From assembly GCA_021151605.1 (NCBI GenBank), contig JAGKWZ010000001.1, positions 20,392 through 84,391 on the forward strand: a stretch of DNA of 64,000 nt. The letters run 5' to 3'. A program made the translations under genes and the position numbers. This document shows positions 46,735 through 55,571 of the stretch, piece by piece (positions within the stretch are counted from its first letter, which is position 1; every line of letters starts with the position of its first letter). This stretch comes from Verrucomicrobiaceae bacterium. GTDB lineage: Bacteria; Verrucomicrobiota; Verrucomicrobiia; Verrucomicrobiales; Verrucomicrobiaceae. The notes below the pieces were generated by a model. It saw only the letters and a program-made list of their open reading frames with translations, was not told where the DNA came from and searched no databases.

Positions 46735-49700
46735 TCAATGCTCGTCCTTCTTCACCGCCTTGCTCTTCGTTGGCTTGAGGCCGCTCAAATAGGCCACGAC
46801 GTCACGAATCTCACGTGGCGTCAAGATCCCGAGCATGGGGGGCATCATGGAGACGGGTGGGGTCTGCATGGTTATTTGAGCGCGGGGGAGTTTCTTTTCG
46901 GTGCCGTCGGCGAGGCGGAGGGTGACGGCGGCTTTGTCTTCTTTGAAAAGGGCTCCGGCGTGGTTGCTGCCGTCCTTCATGGTGATGGAGACGAGGCCGT
47001 AGCCAGGGACGATCTTCGCCACGGGATTGACGAGGCTTTCGAGCAGCTCAGCCTTCGTTCGCTGGCCGCCGATGGTCTTTAAAATGGGGCCGACTTGGCT
47101 GCCTTCCTTGGCCTCGACAGTGTGGCAGGCGAGGCAGTTGGCTCCGAGGTGATTGGTGACTAGTTCCTTGCCGTTGGTGGCATCCCCGCCTTCGATCAAG
47201 TCATCGCGCGGGGCTGTGGTGCGGCTTTGCTGGTAGGTGGCGAGGCGCTCGGCCAAGACTGGAAAAGCGGCAGAGGTTTCGAGGACATCGAGCTTCAAGC
47301 TGGGCTCGACCTTACCGATAGCGAGACGCTGCAGCCAGGTGTCCATCAGAGTGGCAGAAGTCTTGGTGTCGGAGCTGGCGAGCAGCTTCATGGCGGCTTG
47401 TTTCTCCTTTAAACTGCCCTGCTCCAAGACGCGTGATGCCTCGGTGACAGCGCGGTCTTTTTGATGAGCAAAGGTCTGCACGAGCGACTCCATGCGCAGC
47501 TCGGCGGGCGAGGTTTTAGCCGCGGTGAGTGTGAGTGTTTCGGCAAAGGCGGCATCGCTGGCGTGCTGCGCGGCCATGAGGCGGAGGGCTCCGACTCGCT
47601 GACTGGGCTTGGCTTTGGCGTCGGCGATGATGCTGCGCAAAGCGGGGGCATCGACCTGGAGAGCGAGCTTGACCATGAGCTCGATTCCGGCGGCTTTTTG
47701 ATCGGGATCGGTGAGCGCGAGAAGGTCGGCAACACGCGGCTGCACGACGGCGGCGATGGCTGCGGCATCACGCGCTTCGTATTTGCGGGCGACGCCATCT
47801 ACGAGGTCGAGTCGCGGTGGTTCGGTGAAAGCGAGCAGGGCGGTGAAGGCCTCGCTGGAGCCTGCGAGCGCGGATTTGAGCAGGCGCTGTGTGTTTTCGA
47901 TTTTACCAAGGCGGAGGTTGGCATTGATGGCTCGGCGCGTGGTGACTTCGGAGGTGGCTTTGCCATCGAGCAAAGCGGCGAGTGCCGGAAGAGCTTCGGG
48001 GATGCCCGTATCGTCGTGGATGGCACGCGCGGCTTCATCGACAATAGCACTGTCGGCATCGGCGAGTGCGGGCTGGATGAGTGGCGAATGCTGACGTGCC
48101 AGAGCGAGCAAGGCGGCGAGACGGATGTTCCGCGTGCTGTCTGAAAGGCGTTTGGCGAGAGCTTCGGCTTTCAAAGATCCTGCCAAGCCCGTCACAACGG
48201 CATGACGCAGCCAGGCATCGCCAGCATCCTGTGCGGCCATGGTCCAAAGTGCGTCTTCAGCCCCCGCGAGCTGGAGTTTACCAGTGGCGATGGCGGCGTA
48301 AAAGCGGACGCGCAGGTTCTTCGATGCGATGAGACTGGTGATGACTTTGCGGCTGGCTTCGCTGACCTTCGCGGGAGCATCGCCGAGCACTTTGATGAGC
48401 TGAGTTTGGACTTCGGGATCAGTGTCCACGAAGTGCGGCTGGAGCTGTGAGTCATCGAGCTGACCCAGACGCAGGCCGATGCCGAGGCCCCAGATGGCGT
48501 GGAGTTTGGCGAGAAATGGCGCTTTGCCATCGTCGAGCACTTCAGTGAAGATGGGCCATGCTTTGCGGGAAGCGAGTTCGAGCTGCGCACCGAGCCGCAC
48601 GCGCTGATCGGCATGAGCGAGCAGGATTTGCAGGGCATCGGGCGCTGTCTTTTTGAAGCCGGCACTGAGGAGCTTTTGCGTCTCGGCACGAGCGGGGTTC
48701 TTCGTCTCTTCATCGACACGCCAGATCGCACCTTTTTCATCCAGCGGATAACCACCCACCCAGTCGGCCATGTAGAGTGCTCCATCGGGTCCGAAGCTGA
48801 GGCCAATGCCCATGATGCCAGCATTGATGACGCGTGGTCGGCTCATTTCAAAAGCGCTGCCTTTCGGCGTGATGGTGAAGGCTTCCATCTTCCCAGAGGG
48901 GAATTGATCGAGAATGAAATGGCCGTGCAGACGAGGTCCGAGCGCAGTCCCAGGCTCGTGGGCAAAGCCTGCGGGGCCGTTTGAGTAGTTCGCGAGCGGT
49001 GGGGTGATGAAGAGCGGGGTAGCCGAACTCGTGAGAGTTTGGCCTTTGGGGGTTGTCGAGCCTTTCGGCGTGCTCACGCCCGCCGCTACGAAGGGCGTTG
49101 GAGCCTGCCAGATGCCTTCGCGCATCCAGCGGCTTTGCTCCTTCATGTATTGGTGGGAGCAGCGCCAGCCGGAGTCGCTCTGCTCGGTGATGTAAACGAA
49201 GCGCTCTTTTTCGCCGGGCATGTCGGCGTCGTTGTCGACGCCGAACATGTTGCCGAAGTCATCGAAGGCGATCTCCTGGATGTTGCGCAGGCCATGAGCA
49301 AAGACCTCGAAGCCACTGCCGTCGGGCTCGATTCGCATCACGGCGCCCTCATGCGGATAAAACCAATGTTTGCCTTCCTTGCTCGTCACGTTCACGCCTT
49401 TGTCGCCAATGCTCCAGTAGATTCGACCATCGAGCCCGAGGCGCGGGCCGTGCATGTCATGCCCGGCATAGGCGATGTGCATTCCAAAGCCATGCGCGAC
49501 GACTTCGCGCACATCGGCGACGCCGTCGTCATCGGTGTCTTTGAGCCGCCAGAGATCCGGCGCGATGGTGGCATAAACCCAGCCGTCATGATAAAGAATG
49601 CCCGCCGCGATGCCGGTGACTTCGGTGTTAAAACCTTCGGCGAAGGTAGTCATCTTGTCGGCGGTTCCATCGCCATCCGTGTCGCGGAGCTGGTAGATGC

Positions 49701-50052
49701 GCTCGCTGTACACGGTGAGGTCTTTCCAGTCGATGGAGCCGTCTTTGTTATGATCTTTCAGCCCACCGCGAGGCAGGCGGAGCTTTCCTGGAGCCAGCTC
49801 GCGCTTCAGGAACTCGCGCTTCTCCTCCACACTGCTGAGCCCGACATCATCCGCGATCCACATCGGATGCTCACGGATGTCGAGATCAGCACCCTTTCGC
49901 CGCGTGGTCGCGGCGACATAGACGCGTCCCTTTTCATCCACCGTGCAGGCGACCGGGTCAGGCACATTCAATGCGCCGGACCAGCGGTGCAGGGTGACTT
50001 CAGCAGCAGTGGCAGCTTGGGCAAAGAGAAGGAAAAGGGCGAGGCGACGCAT
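46735..50052 (-). CDS. PVC-type heme-binding CxxCH protein (propeller, HEAT repeats, cytochrome c)
   Basis: 1,105 residues from ATG 50052, which gives the signal peptide MRRLALFLLFAQAATA; a start at 50094 would precede it with 14 residues. Residues about 20-440 form a sorbosone-dehydrogenase-like beta-propeller (TVDEKGRVYVAATT, FGPDGALYMADWVGGY). About 460-900 is a helical HEAT-like array. A C-terminal cytochrome c domain has CLACH (Cys973, Cys976, His977) and a distal Met-rich segment (PPVSMMPPMLG) for the axial ligand. These chimeras are abundant in Planctomycetota and Verrucomicrobiota and are thought to oxidise sugars or related compounds outside the inner membrane, though no substrate is proven. 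The gene is last in a leftward group after the HlyD-type adaptor. Confidence 0.92.
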   Translation of the reverse strand: MRRLALFLLFAQAATAAEVTLHRWSGALNVPDPVACTVDEKGRVYVAATTRRKGADLDIREHPMWIADDVGLSSVEEKREFLKRELAPGKLRLPRGGLKDHNKDGSIDWKDLTVYSERIYQLRDTDGDGTADKMTTFAEGFNTEVTGIAAGILYHDGWVYATIAPDLWRLKDTDDDGVADVREVVAHGFGMHIAYAGHDMHGPRLGLDGRIYWSIGDKGVNVTSKEGKHWFYPHEGAVMRIEPDGSGFEVFAHGLRNIQEIAFDDFGNMFGVDNDADMPGEKERFVYITEQSDSGWRCSHQYMKEQSRWMREGIWQAPTPFVAAGVSTPKGSTTPKGQTLTSSATPLFITPPLANYSNGPAGFAHEPGTALGPRLHGHFILDQFPSGKMEAFTITPKGSAFEMSRPRVINAGIMGIGLSFGPDGALYMADWVGGYPLDEKGAIWRVDEETKNPARAETQKLLSAGFKKTAPDALQILLAHADQRVRLGAQLELASRKAWPIFTEVLDDGKAPFLAKLHAIWGLGIGLRLGQLDDSQLQPHFVDTDPEVQTQLIKVLGDAPAKVSEASRKVITSLIASKNLRVRFYAAIATGKLQLAGAEDALWTMAAQDAGDAWLRHAVVTGLAGSLKAEALAKRLSDSTRNIRLAALLALARQHSPLIQPALADADSAIVDEAARAIHDDTGIPEALPALAALLDGKATSEVTTRRAINANLRLGKIENTQRLLKSALAGSSEAFTALLAFTEPPRLDLVDGVARKYEARDAAAIAAVVQPRVADLLALTDPDQKAAGIELMVKLALQVDAPALRSIIADAKAKPSQRVGALRLMAAQHASDAAFAETLTLTAAKTSPAELRMESLVQTFAHQKDRAVTEASRVLEQGSLKEKQAAMKLLASSDTKTSATLMDTWLQRLAIGKVEPSLKLDVLETSAAFPVLAERLATYQQSRTTAPRDDLIEGGDATNGKELVTNHLGANCLACHTVEAKEGSQVGPILKTIGGQRTKAELLESLVNPVAKIVPGYGLVSITMKDGSNHAGALFKEDKAAVTLRLADGTEKKLPRAQITMQTPPVSMMPPMLGILTPREIRDVVAYLSGLKPTKSKAVKKDEH

Positions 50053-50106
50053 GATGACGGGGGGATACGAACGGACCCGCATTCTGAATGCCATCTCCAG
50101 CTCTGG

Positions 50107-50913
50107 CTAGTGAGACGATAATTCGAGTTCGACGCGCATCCCGGCTTTCAAGCGGAGGTCGGCGTTGTCCACGAGCAGTTTGATGCGGTAGAGGCCGCTC
50201 TCGGCATCCATGCGTGGGTCGATGAAGTCGAGCTTCCCGGTGAGCTGCCGAGGTTCGGCCAGTGAGGGAATGCTTAGGGGCAAGGTCTGGCCGGGCTTGA
50301 GCATCTGCGCCTGACTGGGTTCGAGGTAAAACTGGGCATAGACCTGCCGGATGTGCACGATCTGGGCGACGGTCTCGTTGAGCAGCACGGCCTCGCCGGG
50401 TTCTTTGTCACGCTTCACGACGATGCCCTGGATGGGAGCGCGGATGGTGCGTTGATCGAGGCGCACCTGGGCGGCTTTTTGCTGGAGGGTGGCGAGATCG
50501 TGCTCGATGCGCTTTTTGAGCGCGTCCTCACGGGTGCCGATTTTTTCGGCGAGGAGCTTCTCGGCGGCTTCGTGGTCAAATTTGGCCTTTTCCAGGACTT
50601 TGGCGCTGCGCTCGAGTTCGAGTTTTTCGACTTCGTAGTTCAGGCGGACGAGGGGCTGGCCCTGCTCCACCGTATCGCCCTCTTTTACGAGGACCTCCGC
50701 GACGATGCCCGTGGCCGCCGTGCCAGCTTCGACATCGTGCAGCGGCAGGATGAGGCCGGGGATGGGCGCTGCGAAGGCGGTGACTGCGAACCAAAGGATC
50801 GTGGAGGCGATGAGGGGGCGGAGTCCTGGGACGATCTCGTGCGAGGACGCACGAGATGGCACGCGAGGACGCGTGCGCTCCTTTTTAGACCAGCGGGAGG
50901 TTGGGATCGACAT
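50107..50913 (-). CDS. HlyD-family (membrane fusion) efflux adaptor, orphan
   Basis: 268 residues. One N-terminal helix (about 35-49) is followed by a biotinyl-lipoyl-like domain (GIVAEVLVKEGDTVEQGQPL), an alpha-helical hairpin (about 95-150, LERSAKVLEKAKFDHEAAE), the second lipoyl half (IRAPIQGIVVKRDKEPGEAV) and a beta-barrel domain ending ELELSSH. Adaptors of this family link an inner-membrane pump to an outer-membrane channel, but no ABC, RND or MFS partner is in the window. The only canonical in-frame start is ATG 50913, which overlaps the end of tsaD by 29 bases. Residues 13-27 are encoded entirely by two tandem palindromes (50834-50876), an unusual origin for an N-terminal cytoplasmic segment. 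Confidence 0.83.
   Translation of the reverse strand: MSIPTSRWSKKERTRPRVPSRASSHEIVPGLRPLIASTILWFAVTAFAAPIPGLILPLHDVEAGTAATGIVAEVLVKEGDTVEQGQPLVRLNYEVEKLELERSAKVLEKAKFDHEAAEKLLAEKIGTREDALKKRIEHDLATLQQKAAQVRLDQRTIRAPIQGIVVKRDKEPGEAVLLNETVAQIVHIRQVYAQFYLEPSQAQMLKPGQTLPLSIPSLAEPRQLTGKLDFIDPRMDAESGLYRIKLLVDNADLRLKAGMRVELELSSH
50834..50876. repeat. Tandem perfect hairpins sharing an AGGA loop
   Basis: Hairpin 1: ATCTCGTGCG (50834-50843), AGGA, CGCACGAGAT (50848-50857), a perfect 10-bp stem. Hairpin 2: GCACGCG (50859-50865), AGGA, CGCGTGC (50870-50876), a perfect 7-bp stem. The loops are identical and the stems related, as in REP-like palindromic elements. No T-tract follows on either strand, so they are not intrinsic terminators. 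They lie just after the tsaD stop and inside the 5' end of the HlyD-type gene. Confidence 0.85.
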
Positions 50914-51883
50914 CGGCTTCGAGGGGGGAGGTGTGGCCTAGCTGAAAGCGTTGGGCGGCGGCGTAGGCGATCATGGCGGCGTTGTCTGTGCTGAGATCGG
51001 GGCGGGCGAGCAGCAGGGTGAGGCCTTCCTTTTCACAGCGGGCGGTGAGTTTGGCACGCAGGCCCCGGTTGCAACTGACGCCGCCACTGACGGTGACGAG
51101 CTTTTCACCCATCAGCCGGGCGGCGAGGACGAGTTTTTCCACGAGCACTTCGCAGATGGCCTCCTGCACGCTGGCGCAGACATCGGCGAGCACGATTTCG
51201 TTTTTGAGATCGAGCTTCGGCAGCTCATAGAGCACGGCGGTTTTCAGGCCGCTGAAGCTGAACTCGAGGCTGCTGCCATCCAGGAAGCTGCGGGGGAAGC
51301 TGTAGGCATCGGGTCGGCCCTGGCGGGCGAGTTTGTCGATCTCCGGCCCGCCGGGGTAAGGCAGGCCGATCATCTTGGCGATCTTGTCAAAGGCCTCGCC
51401 AGCCGCGTCATCGCGGGTGCGGCCTAGCAAACGATAGTCACCCACGCCGGTCATGTGGATGAGCATGGTGTGCCCGCCGCTGACGATGAGGGCAACGCTG
51501 CGCCGAGGCGGGCCATTTCCGGCCATGAAGGGGGAGAGCAGGTGCCCTTCCATGTGGTTGACGGCGAGGAAGGGCTTCTTTTCCGCCACAGCGAGCGCTT
51601 TGGCCATGCTGGTGCCGATGAGCAGACTGCTGACGAGGCCGGGGCCGCTGGTGGCGGCAAAGGCCTGGATGTCTGGCAGGGTCACACGGGCCTCCGCGAG
51701 CACCTGCTCGACGAGCGGCCGGACGTGCAGGATGTGATTCCGCGAGGCGACCTCTGGCACGACGCCGCCATAGCGCCGGTGGATCTCGATCTGCGAGGCG
51801 ACAGCGGAGGCGAGCACCTCCCCCTCTGCCGTGCAGATGGCGGCAGCGGTTTCATCGCAGGAGGATTCGAGGGCGAGGAGCAC
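50885..51883 (-). CDS. tsaD: tRNA N6-threonylcarbamoyladenosine synthase TsaD
   Basis: 332 residues. Universal enzyme that, with TsaB/TsaE, transfers threonylcarbamoyl to A37 of tRNAs decoding ANN codons. Family signatures are complete: the start LALESSCDETAAAI, the metal ligands His110 and His114 in NHMEGH, the nucleotide-binding loop SGGHTML, GEAFDKIAKMIGLPYPGGP, and SGGVSCNRGLR near the C-terminus. Length is usual. It lies downstream of panB, separated by 98 bases with short repeats, and its 3' end overlaps the adaptor gene. Cytoplasmic. Confidence 0.98.
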   Translation of the reverse strand: MLLALESSCDETAAAICTAEGEVLASAVASQIEIHRRYGGVVPEVASRNHILHVRPLVEQVLAEARVTLPDIQAFAATSGPGLVSSLLIGTSMAKALAVAEKKPFLAVNHMEGHLLSPFMAGNGPPRRSVALIVSGGHTMLIHMTGVGDYRLLGRTRDDAAGEAFDKIAKMIGLPYPGGPEIDKLARQGRPDAYSFPRSFLDGSSLEFSFSGLKTAVLYELPKLDLKNEIVLADVCASVQEAICEVLVEKLVLAARLMGEKLVTVSGGVSCNRGLRAKLTARCEKEGLTLLLARPDLSTDNAAMIAYAAAQRFQLGHTSPLEADVDPNLPLV

Positions 51884-51924
51884 AGCGGGTGGTAGCGTAG
51901 GTCTGGGCAGCTTTCCAGACTCAA

Positions 51925-51979
51925 AGTGCTCAGTGATGAGTGCTCAGATTTTGCGAACCGACTTCACGATGCTCAGATG
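51925..51979. repeat. Short GCTCAG repeats between panB and tsaD
   Basis: AGTGCTCAG occurs twice (51925-51933 and 51939-51947), and a related GATGCTCAGATGCTC lies at 51968-51982, running to the end of panB. An inverted GTCTGG/CCAGAC pair (51901-51920) is adjacent. The whole lies in the 98-base spacer upstream of tsaD. I see no known regulatory class; it may be a degenerate microsatellite. Confidence 0.45.
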
Positions 51980-51981
51980 CT

Positions 51982-52740
51982 CTATTTCTGACATTCGGCG
52001 ATGTATTCGGATACGGCGCGGCGGGTTTCGGCGGCGAGGTCGGCACGAGCTTTGGCAAAGGGTGGGCGGAACCAGGGGAAGCTGCCGAGCAGATCGTGAG
52101 TGACGAGGACCTGACCGTCGGTGCCTGTGCCAGCTCCGATACCGATGGTGCTGGCCCGGACCTGGCGGGTGATTTCGGCGGCGACTTCGGGGACGATGCT
52201 CTCCAGCACCATGGCAATGGCTCCGGTTTCATCGAGCGCGAGGGCGTCAGCGATGAGGCGGTCGGCCTGTTCGGGCGTTTTGCCCTTCTTTTTGTAGCCG
52301 CCCTCCTCGCGGACGCTCTGGGGTAACATGCCGATGTGCCCGACGAAGGGAATGCCAGCCTCGATGATGGCCCGCACCTGGGGGATGAAGGCGGTGCCGC
52401 CCTCCAGCTTCACGGCATCGGCCCCGGCTTCGACGAGGCGTCGGGCGTTTGCCAAGGCCTGCTCAGGGGTGTCGTAGCTGTGCGCAGGCAAATCGCCGAT
52501 GATAGGTGCGCGGGTGACGCCACGGCGGACGGCGGCGATGTGGTGAACCATCATGTCCATGGTCACACCCGTGGTGTCTGGCAGACCGAGCACGACCATG
52601 CCGAGGGAGTCTCCCACGAGCAGGAGGTCCACTCCGGCCTCGTCCAGCAGACGGGCGGTTGGATAATCATAGGCAGTGAGAACCGCCAGGGTTTGGCGGC
52701 TTTTCTTCCGTTGGATAAGGGCGCTGAGTGACGGAAGCAT
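51982..52740 (-). CDS. panB: 3-methyl-2-oxobutanoate hydroxymethyltransferase
   Basis: 252 residues from ATG 52740 (MLPSLSALIQRKKSR), the usual start of the family; an in-frame ATG 15 codons upstream adds an atypical extension. Catalyses ketopantoate formation from alpha-ketoisovalerate and methylene-tetrahydrofolate, the first step of pantothenate and CoA synthesis. Seen motifs: LTAYDYPTARLLDEAG, the metal-binding VGDSLGMVVLG and IGDLPAHSY, VKLEGG, VGHIGMLPQS, and IGIGAGTGTDGQVLV. The TIM-barrel length is complete. No other pantothenate gene is nearby. Cytoplasmic. Confidence 0.97.
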   Translation of the reverse strand: MLPSLSALIQRKKSRQTLAVLTAYDYPTARLLDEAGVDLLLVGDSLGMVVLGLPDTTGVTMDMMVHHIAAVRRGVTRAPIIGDLPAHSYDTPEQALANARRLVEAGADAVKLEGGTAFIPQVRAIIEAGIPFVGHIGMLPQSVREEGGYKKKGKTPEQADRLIADALALDETGAIAMVLESIVPEVAAEITRQVRASTIGIGAGTGTDGQVLVTHDLLGSFPWFRPPFAKARADLAAETRRAVSEYIAECQK

Positions 52741-52923
52741 GAAACTGTAGATCGACCTGTTTAAGATGATCGCGCCAGCCTTCAATACATTTATCGGATC
52801 ATGAGGATTATCCGAGGTCGAATTCGAAATAAACCACCGAGGCTGATCCGAATATACTGGGCATTTTAGGTGAATAAGGGGATCGAGTTTGACAAAATGA
52901 TCAAGGGCGGCGGACAGTACCGG

Positions 52924-54180
52924 ATGTCTCTTCGCGAATTAGCCAACTCACGCCGTGCTGAATGCTTGCTCGGAGTCTCCGTGCTGGTTCTGCATGTAGT
53001 GATCGCGCTTCTGGTGGATCGACCTGATTTGATCTGGGACGAGGGCAGGTATCTGGACGGTGCCGTAAACCTGACCAAAGGCAGCTTCGTCACACCTGAA
53101 AGCCCAGACATCGTGAACGGACCTGGGTACCCGCTCGTGCTGGCAGCACTTTTGGGACTCAACGTTCCACTGTTGGGGCTGCGTCTTCTAAATAGTGTCT
53201 TCATGGCCCTGGCTGCGTGGTTCAGCTTCCGTACGGTGCTACCGTATGCCGGGCGGGGCTGGTCGGTTACCGTGGCGTTGGTCACAGGGCTTCATCCGAG
53301 CTTGCTGCGCGTGGCCCCCTTTCTCATGACCGAATCCCTGGCCGTATGCTGTGTGGCGGGCTTTGCGTGGGCTTTCACGGCGGCTCTGAGATCTGAAAAG
53401 ATCGCCTGGAGACCAATCCTTTTGGCGGCTTTTGCGATGGGCTGGCTGACGATGACGAGGGTGTTCTTTGGCAATGTCATCATGGCCTCCATCTTCTTCC
53501 TCCTGATCCTGCTTCCCATATGGAAAAAGGCGAGAGTCACCCTACTTCGTGCCTTGTTAATGCTGGGGCTGGCTTTTGCCCTCTGCCTTCCTTGGCTGGC
53601 CTACACGAAGTCCAAAACCGGCGACACGCTCTGTTGGTCCACAAACGCTGGTGAACTCCTCTACTGGGCGACCAGCACCGGCCATGGCGAAAATGGGCAC
53701 TGGTTTTCGGACATAGATGCGATCAACAAGCCTGAACTGATCGCCAACGGGCATCGGGAATTTTACCAGGCCCATTACTACCTGCCGGTGAAAGAACGCG
53801 AAGCAGCCTTCAAGAAGAAGGCCATGGAAAATTTGCGAGCTAACCCGGTCGGGGCCTTCAAAAACTGGCTGTGTAACTGGGGGCGACTCACTCTTGGCTG
53901 GCCCAGATCGTTTCATGCCGAGGAACTGCTGATGCTTGTGCTCGTGACCGCAAACATGCCACTAGTTCTTGGTGTCCTGCTGGCTCTTGGAGTGGGTTGT
54001 CAGAAGTGGCGGAGCATACCGCCTGAGTTGTATCTACTCGCGCTCATGAGCTTCATCTACTTGGGCGGAACGAGCCTGCTTCCTGGCCTGCCTCGATATA
54101 CTTTGGTCATTTGGCCTTGGATGGGACTCGTCGTCGCGATGGTTTTAAACCGACATCTACGGTTGCGGCTGGCGGACTAA
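52924..54180 (+). CDS. ArnT/PMT-like multispanning glycosyltransferase (GT39-related)
   Basis: 418 residues from ATG 52924; upstream in-frame GTG 52870 and ATG 52897 are alternatives, and no clear ribosome site decides. About ten transmembrane helices. The first periplasmic loop has LIWDEGRYLDGAVNL, where the acidic residues match the catalytic Asp region of lipid-phosphate-sugar-dependent (GT-C) transferases, followed by GPGYPLVLAALLG, also typical. A large loop before the last helices carries KEREAAFKKKAMENLRANP, as in many GT39-like proteins. It would move a sugar from a polyprenyl-phosphate donor onto an acceptor outside the inner membrane. It leads the rightward glycoconjugate genes that include a DPM1-like transferase able to make such a donor. 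Confidence 0.82.
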   Translation: MSLRELANSRRAECLLGVSVLVLHVVIALLVDRPDLIWDEGRYLDGAVNLTKGSFVTPESPDIVNGPGYPLVLAALLGLNVPLLGLRLLNSVFMALAAWFSFRTVLPYAGRGWSVTVALVTGLHPSLLRVAPFLMTESLAVCCVAGFAWAFTAALRSEKIAWRPILLAAFAMGWLTMTRVFFGNVIMASIFFLLILLPIWKKARVTLLRALLMLGLAFALCLPWLAYTKSKTGDTLCWSTNAGELLYWATSTGHGENGHWFSDIDAINKPELIANGHREFYQAHYYLPVKEREAAFKKKAMENLRANPVGAFKNWLCNWGRLTLGWPRSFHAEELLMLVLVTANMPLVLGVLLALGVGCQKWRSIPPELYLLALMSFIYLGGTSLLPGLPRYTLVIWPWMGLVVAMVLNRHLRLRLAD

Positions 54181-54335
54181 ATTGTTCGAACTGCAGGCAA
54201 AAACAACTCGTCGAGGCGGGACGTGAATCGTTCCCATATTGAACGCTACTGGCCTCGATCCCGAGACAGGCTTCTCAAAAAGGAGATTTTGGGTCAAACT
54301 TGTGGCTCAAAATAGATAAAAATCATAATTTCCAT

Positions 54336-54369
54336 TTGATCCACTTCATTTGTTAATTATTATAATTAT
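54336..54369 (+). promoter_or_regulatory. Possible promoter placing the wecB transcript start at or near its ATG
   Basis: TTGATC at 54336-54341 and TATTAT at 54358-54363 are spaced 16 bases apart in a very AT-rich stretch. An exact TATAAT overlaps at 54361-54366 with a longer 19-base spacer. Either box would start transcription at or next to the ATG at 54370, that is, a leaderless or nearly leaderless mRNA. No ribosome-binding sequence is present before the ATG. Confidence 0.35.
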
Positions 54370-55545
54370 ATGACACAAGTCGTCAGCGAATTATCCAAGA
54401 CCTCAAAAATCCTGATCTGCTTCGGCACTCGGCCTGAACTGATCAAGTTCGCCCCCATGATCCAGTTCCTGGTGGCTAGCGGGAAACAGTTGGTAACAGT
54501 TAACACAGGGCAACACACCGACCTGCTGCTGCCGCTCTTCGAACTCTTCGGCATTCGGCCAGATTATAATCTAGAAGCCATGGTGGCAGGCCAGAGTCTG
54601 AATGCACTTGGTAGTCGGCTCTTGGAAAAATTGGACCCGGTGCTTGAAAAGGAGCAGCCGGACTTGGTGCTCGTGCAGGGCGACACAGCATCGGCAGTGA
54701 TGGGCTCAATGGCTGCCTTCAACCGTCGGATTCCTGTGGGGCATCTGGAGGCCGGATTGCGCTCAGGAAATCCGCTCAGCCCCTTCCCGGAGGAAATGAA
54801 CCGAAGGCTCGTGGGCCAAATCGCGAGATTCCACTTCGCTGCCACGGAACGAAATCGCCGAACTCTGCTGGATGAAGGTGTGAAGCCAGAGTCGATTCAT
54901 TTGGTCGGCAACACCGTAGTCGATGCTCTGCACCAGACTCTGAAAACCACGAGACCGGGCTCCACGGTGGCCGAGATGCAGGAATGGGCCGCGGGTAAAA
55001 AACTCGTTTTGGTTACCACGCATCGTCGCGAGAACTTCGGTGAAACGATGAGCCTTCATTTGAGGGCATTGAGAGAATTCATCGAAAGCCGGACAGACCT
55101 TGCTATGGTTTTCCCTGTGCATCCGAACCCTAATGTGCGCGCCGCTGTGAACGCGGAGCTGGACCATCATCCGCGTATCCGGCTGACGGACCCTATGGGT
55201 TACTGTGACTTTGTGCATCTCCTCTCCCATGCTTGGCTCATTGTCTCGGACTCTGGGGGAATCCAGGAGGAGGCCACGGCACTCGGCAAGCCAATGATCG
55301 TTCTAAGAGAGAACACCGAGCGACCCGAAGCTGTGGAATGTGGTGTCGCGCGTCTGGTTGGCGAGTCCCCAGAGCGCTTGCGTGAGATGCTGCGCACCGC
55401 CCTGATTGATGAGGTCTGGCACGCTAGTGCCAGTCGCTCATGCGATGTCTTTGGTGATGGCCATGCAGCCGAGCGCATTTGTGATGTGCTCTTCGGCGCA
55501 TCGGAGAAAACGAACCCATTACAACCTCTCTCTATTGCCGCGTGA
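54370..55545 (+). CDS. wecB: UDP-N-acetylglucosamine 2-epimerase, non-hydrolysing
   Basis: 391 residues. Interconverts UDP-GlcNAc and UDP-ManNAc in the cytoplasm, supplying ManNAc-type sugars for surface glycans. Family motifs in order: CFGTRPELIKFAPMI, TGQHTDLL, VQGDTASAVMGS, GHLEAGLRSGNPLSPFPEE with MNR, TTHRRENFGE, HPNPNVR, SDSGGIQEEATALGKP and RENTERPEAVECG. Length is typical. The start of the next gene (GTG 55542 or ATG 55572) overlaps or follows closely, so the genes to 58736 are likely one operon. Confidence 0.95.
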   Translation: MTQVVSELSKTSKILICFGTRPELIKFAPMIQFLVASGKQLVTVNTGQHTDLLLPLFELFGIRPDYNLEAMVAGQSLNALGSRLLEKLDPVLEKEQPDLVLVQGDTASAVMGSMAAFNRRIPVGHLEAGLRSGNPLSPFPEEMNRRLVGQIARFHFAATERNRRTLLDEGVKPESIHLVGNTVVDALHQTLKTTRPGSTVAEMQEWAAGKKLVLVTTHRRENFGETMSLHLRALREFIESRTDLAMVFPVHPNPNVRAAVNAELDHHPRIRLTDPMGYCDFVHLLSHAWLIVSDSGGIQEEATALGKPMIVLRENTERPEAVECGVARLVGESPERLREMLRTALIDEVWHASASRSCDVFGDGHAAERICDVLFGASEKTNPLQPLSIAA

Positions 55546-55571
55546 CTTCACCGTCCACGCTATCTGCAGTC

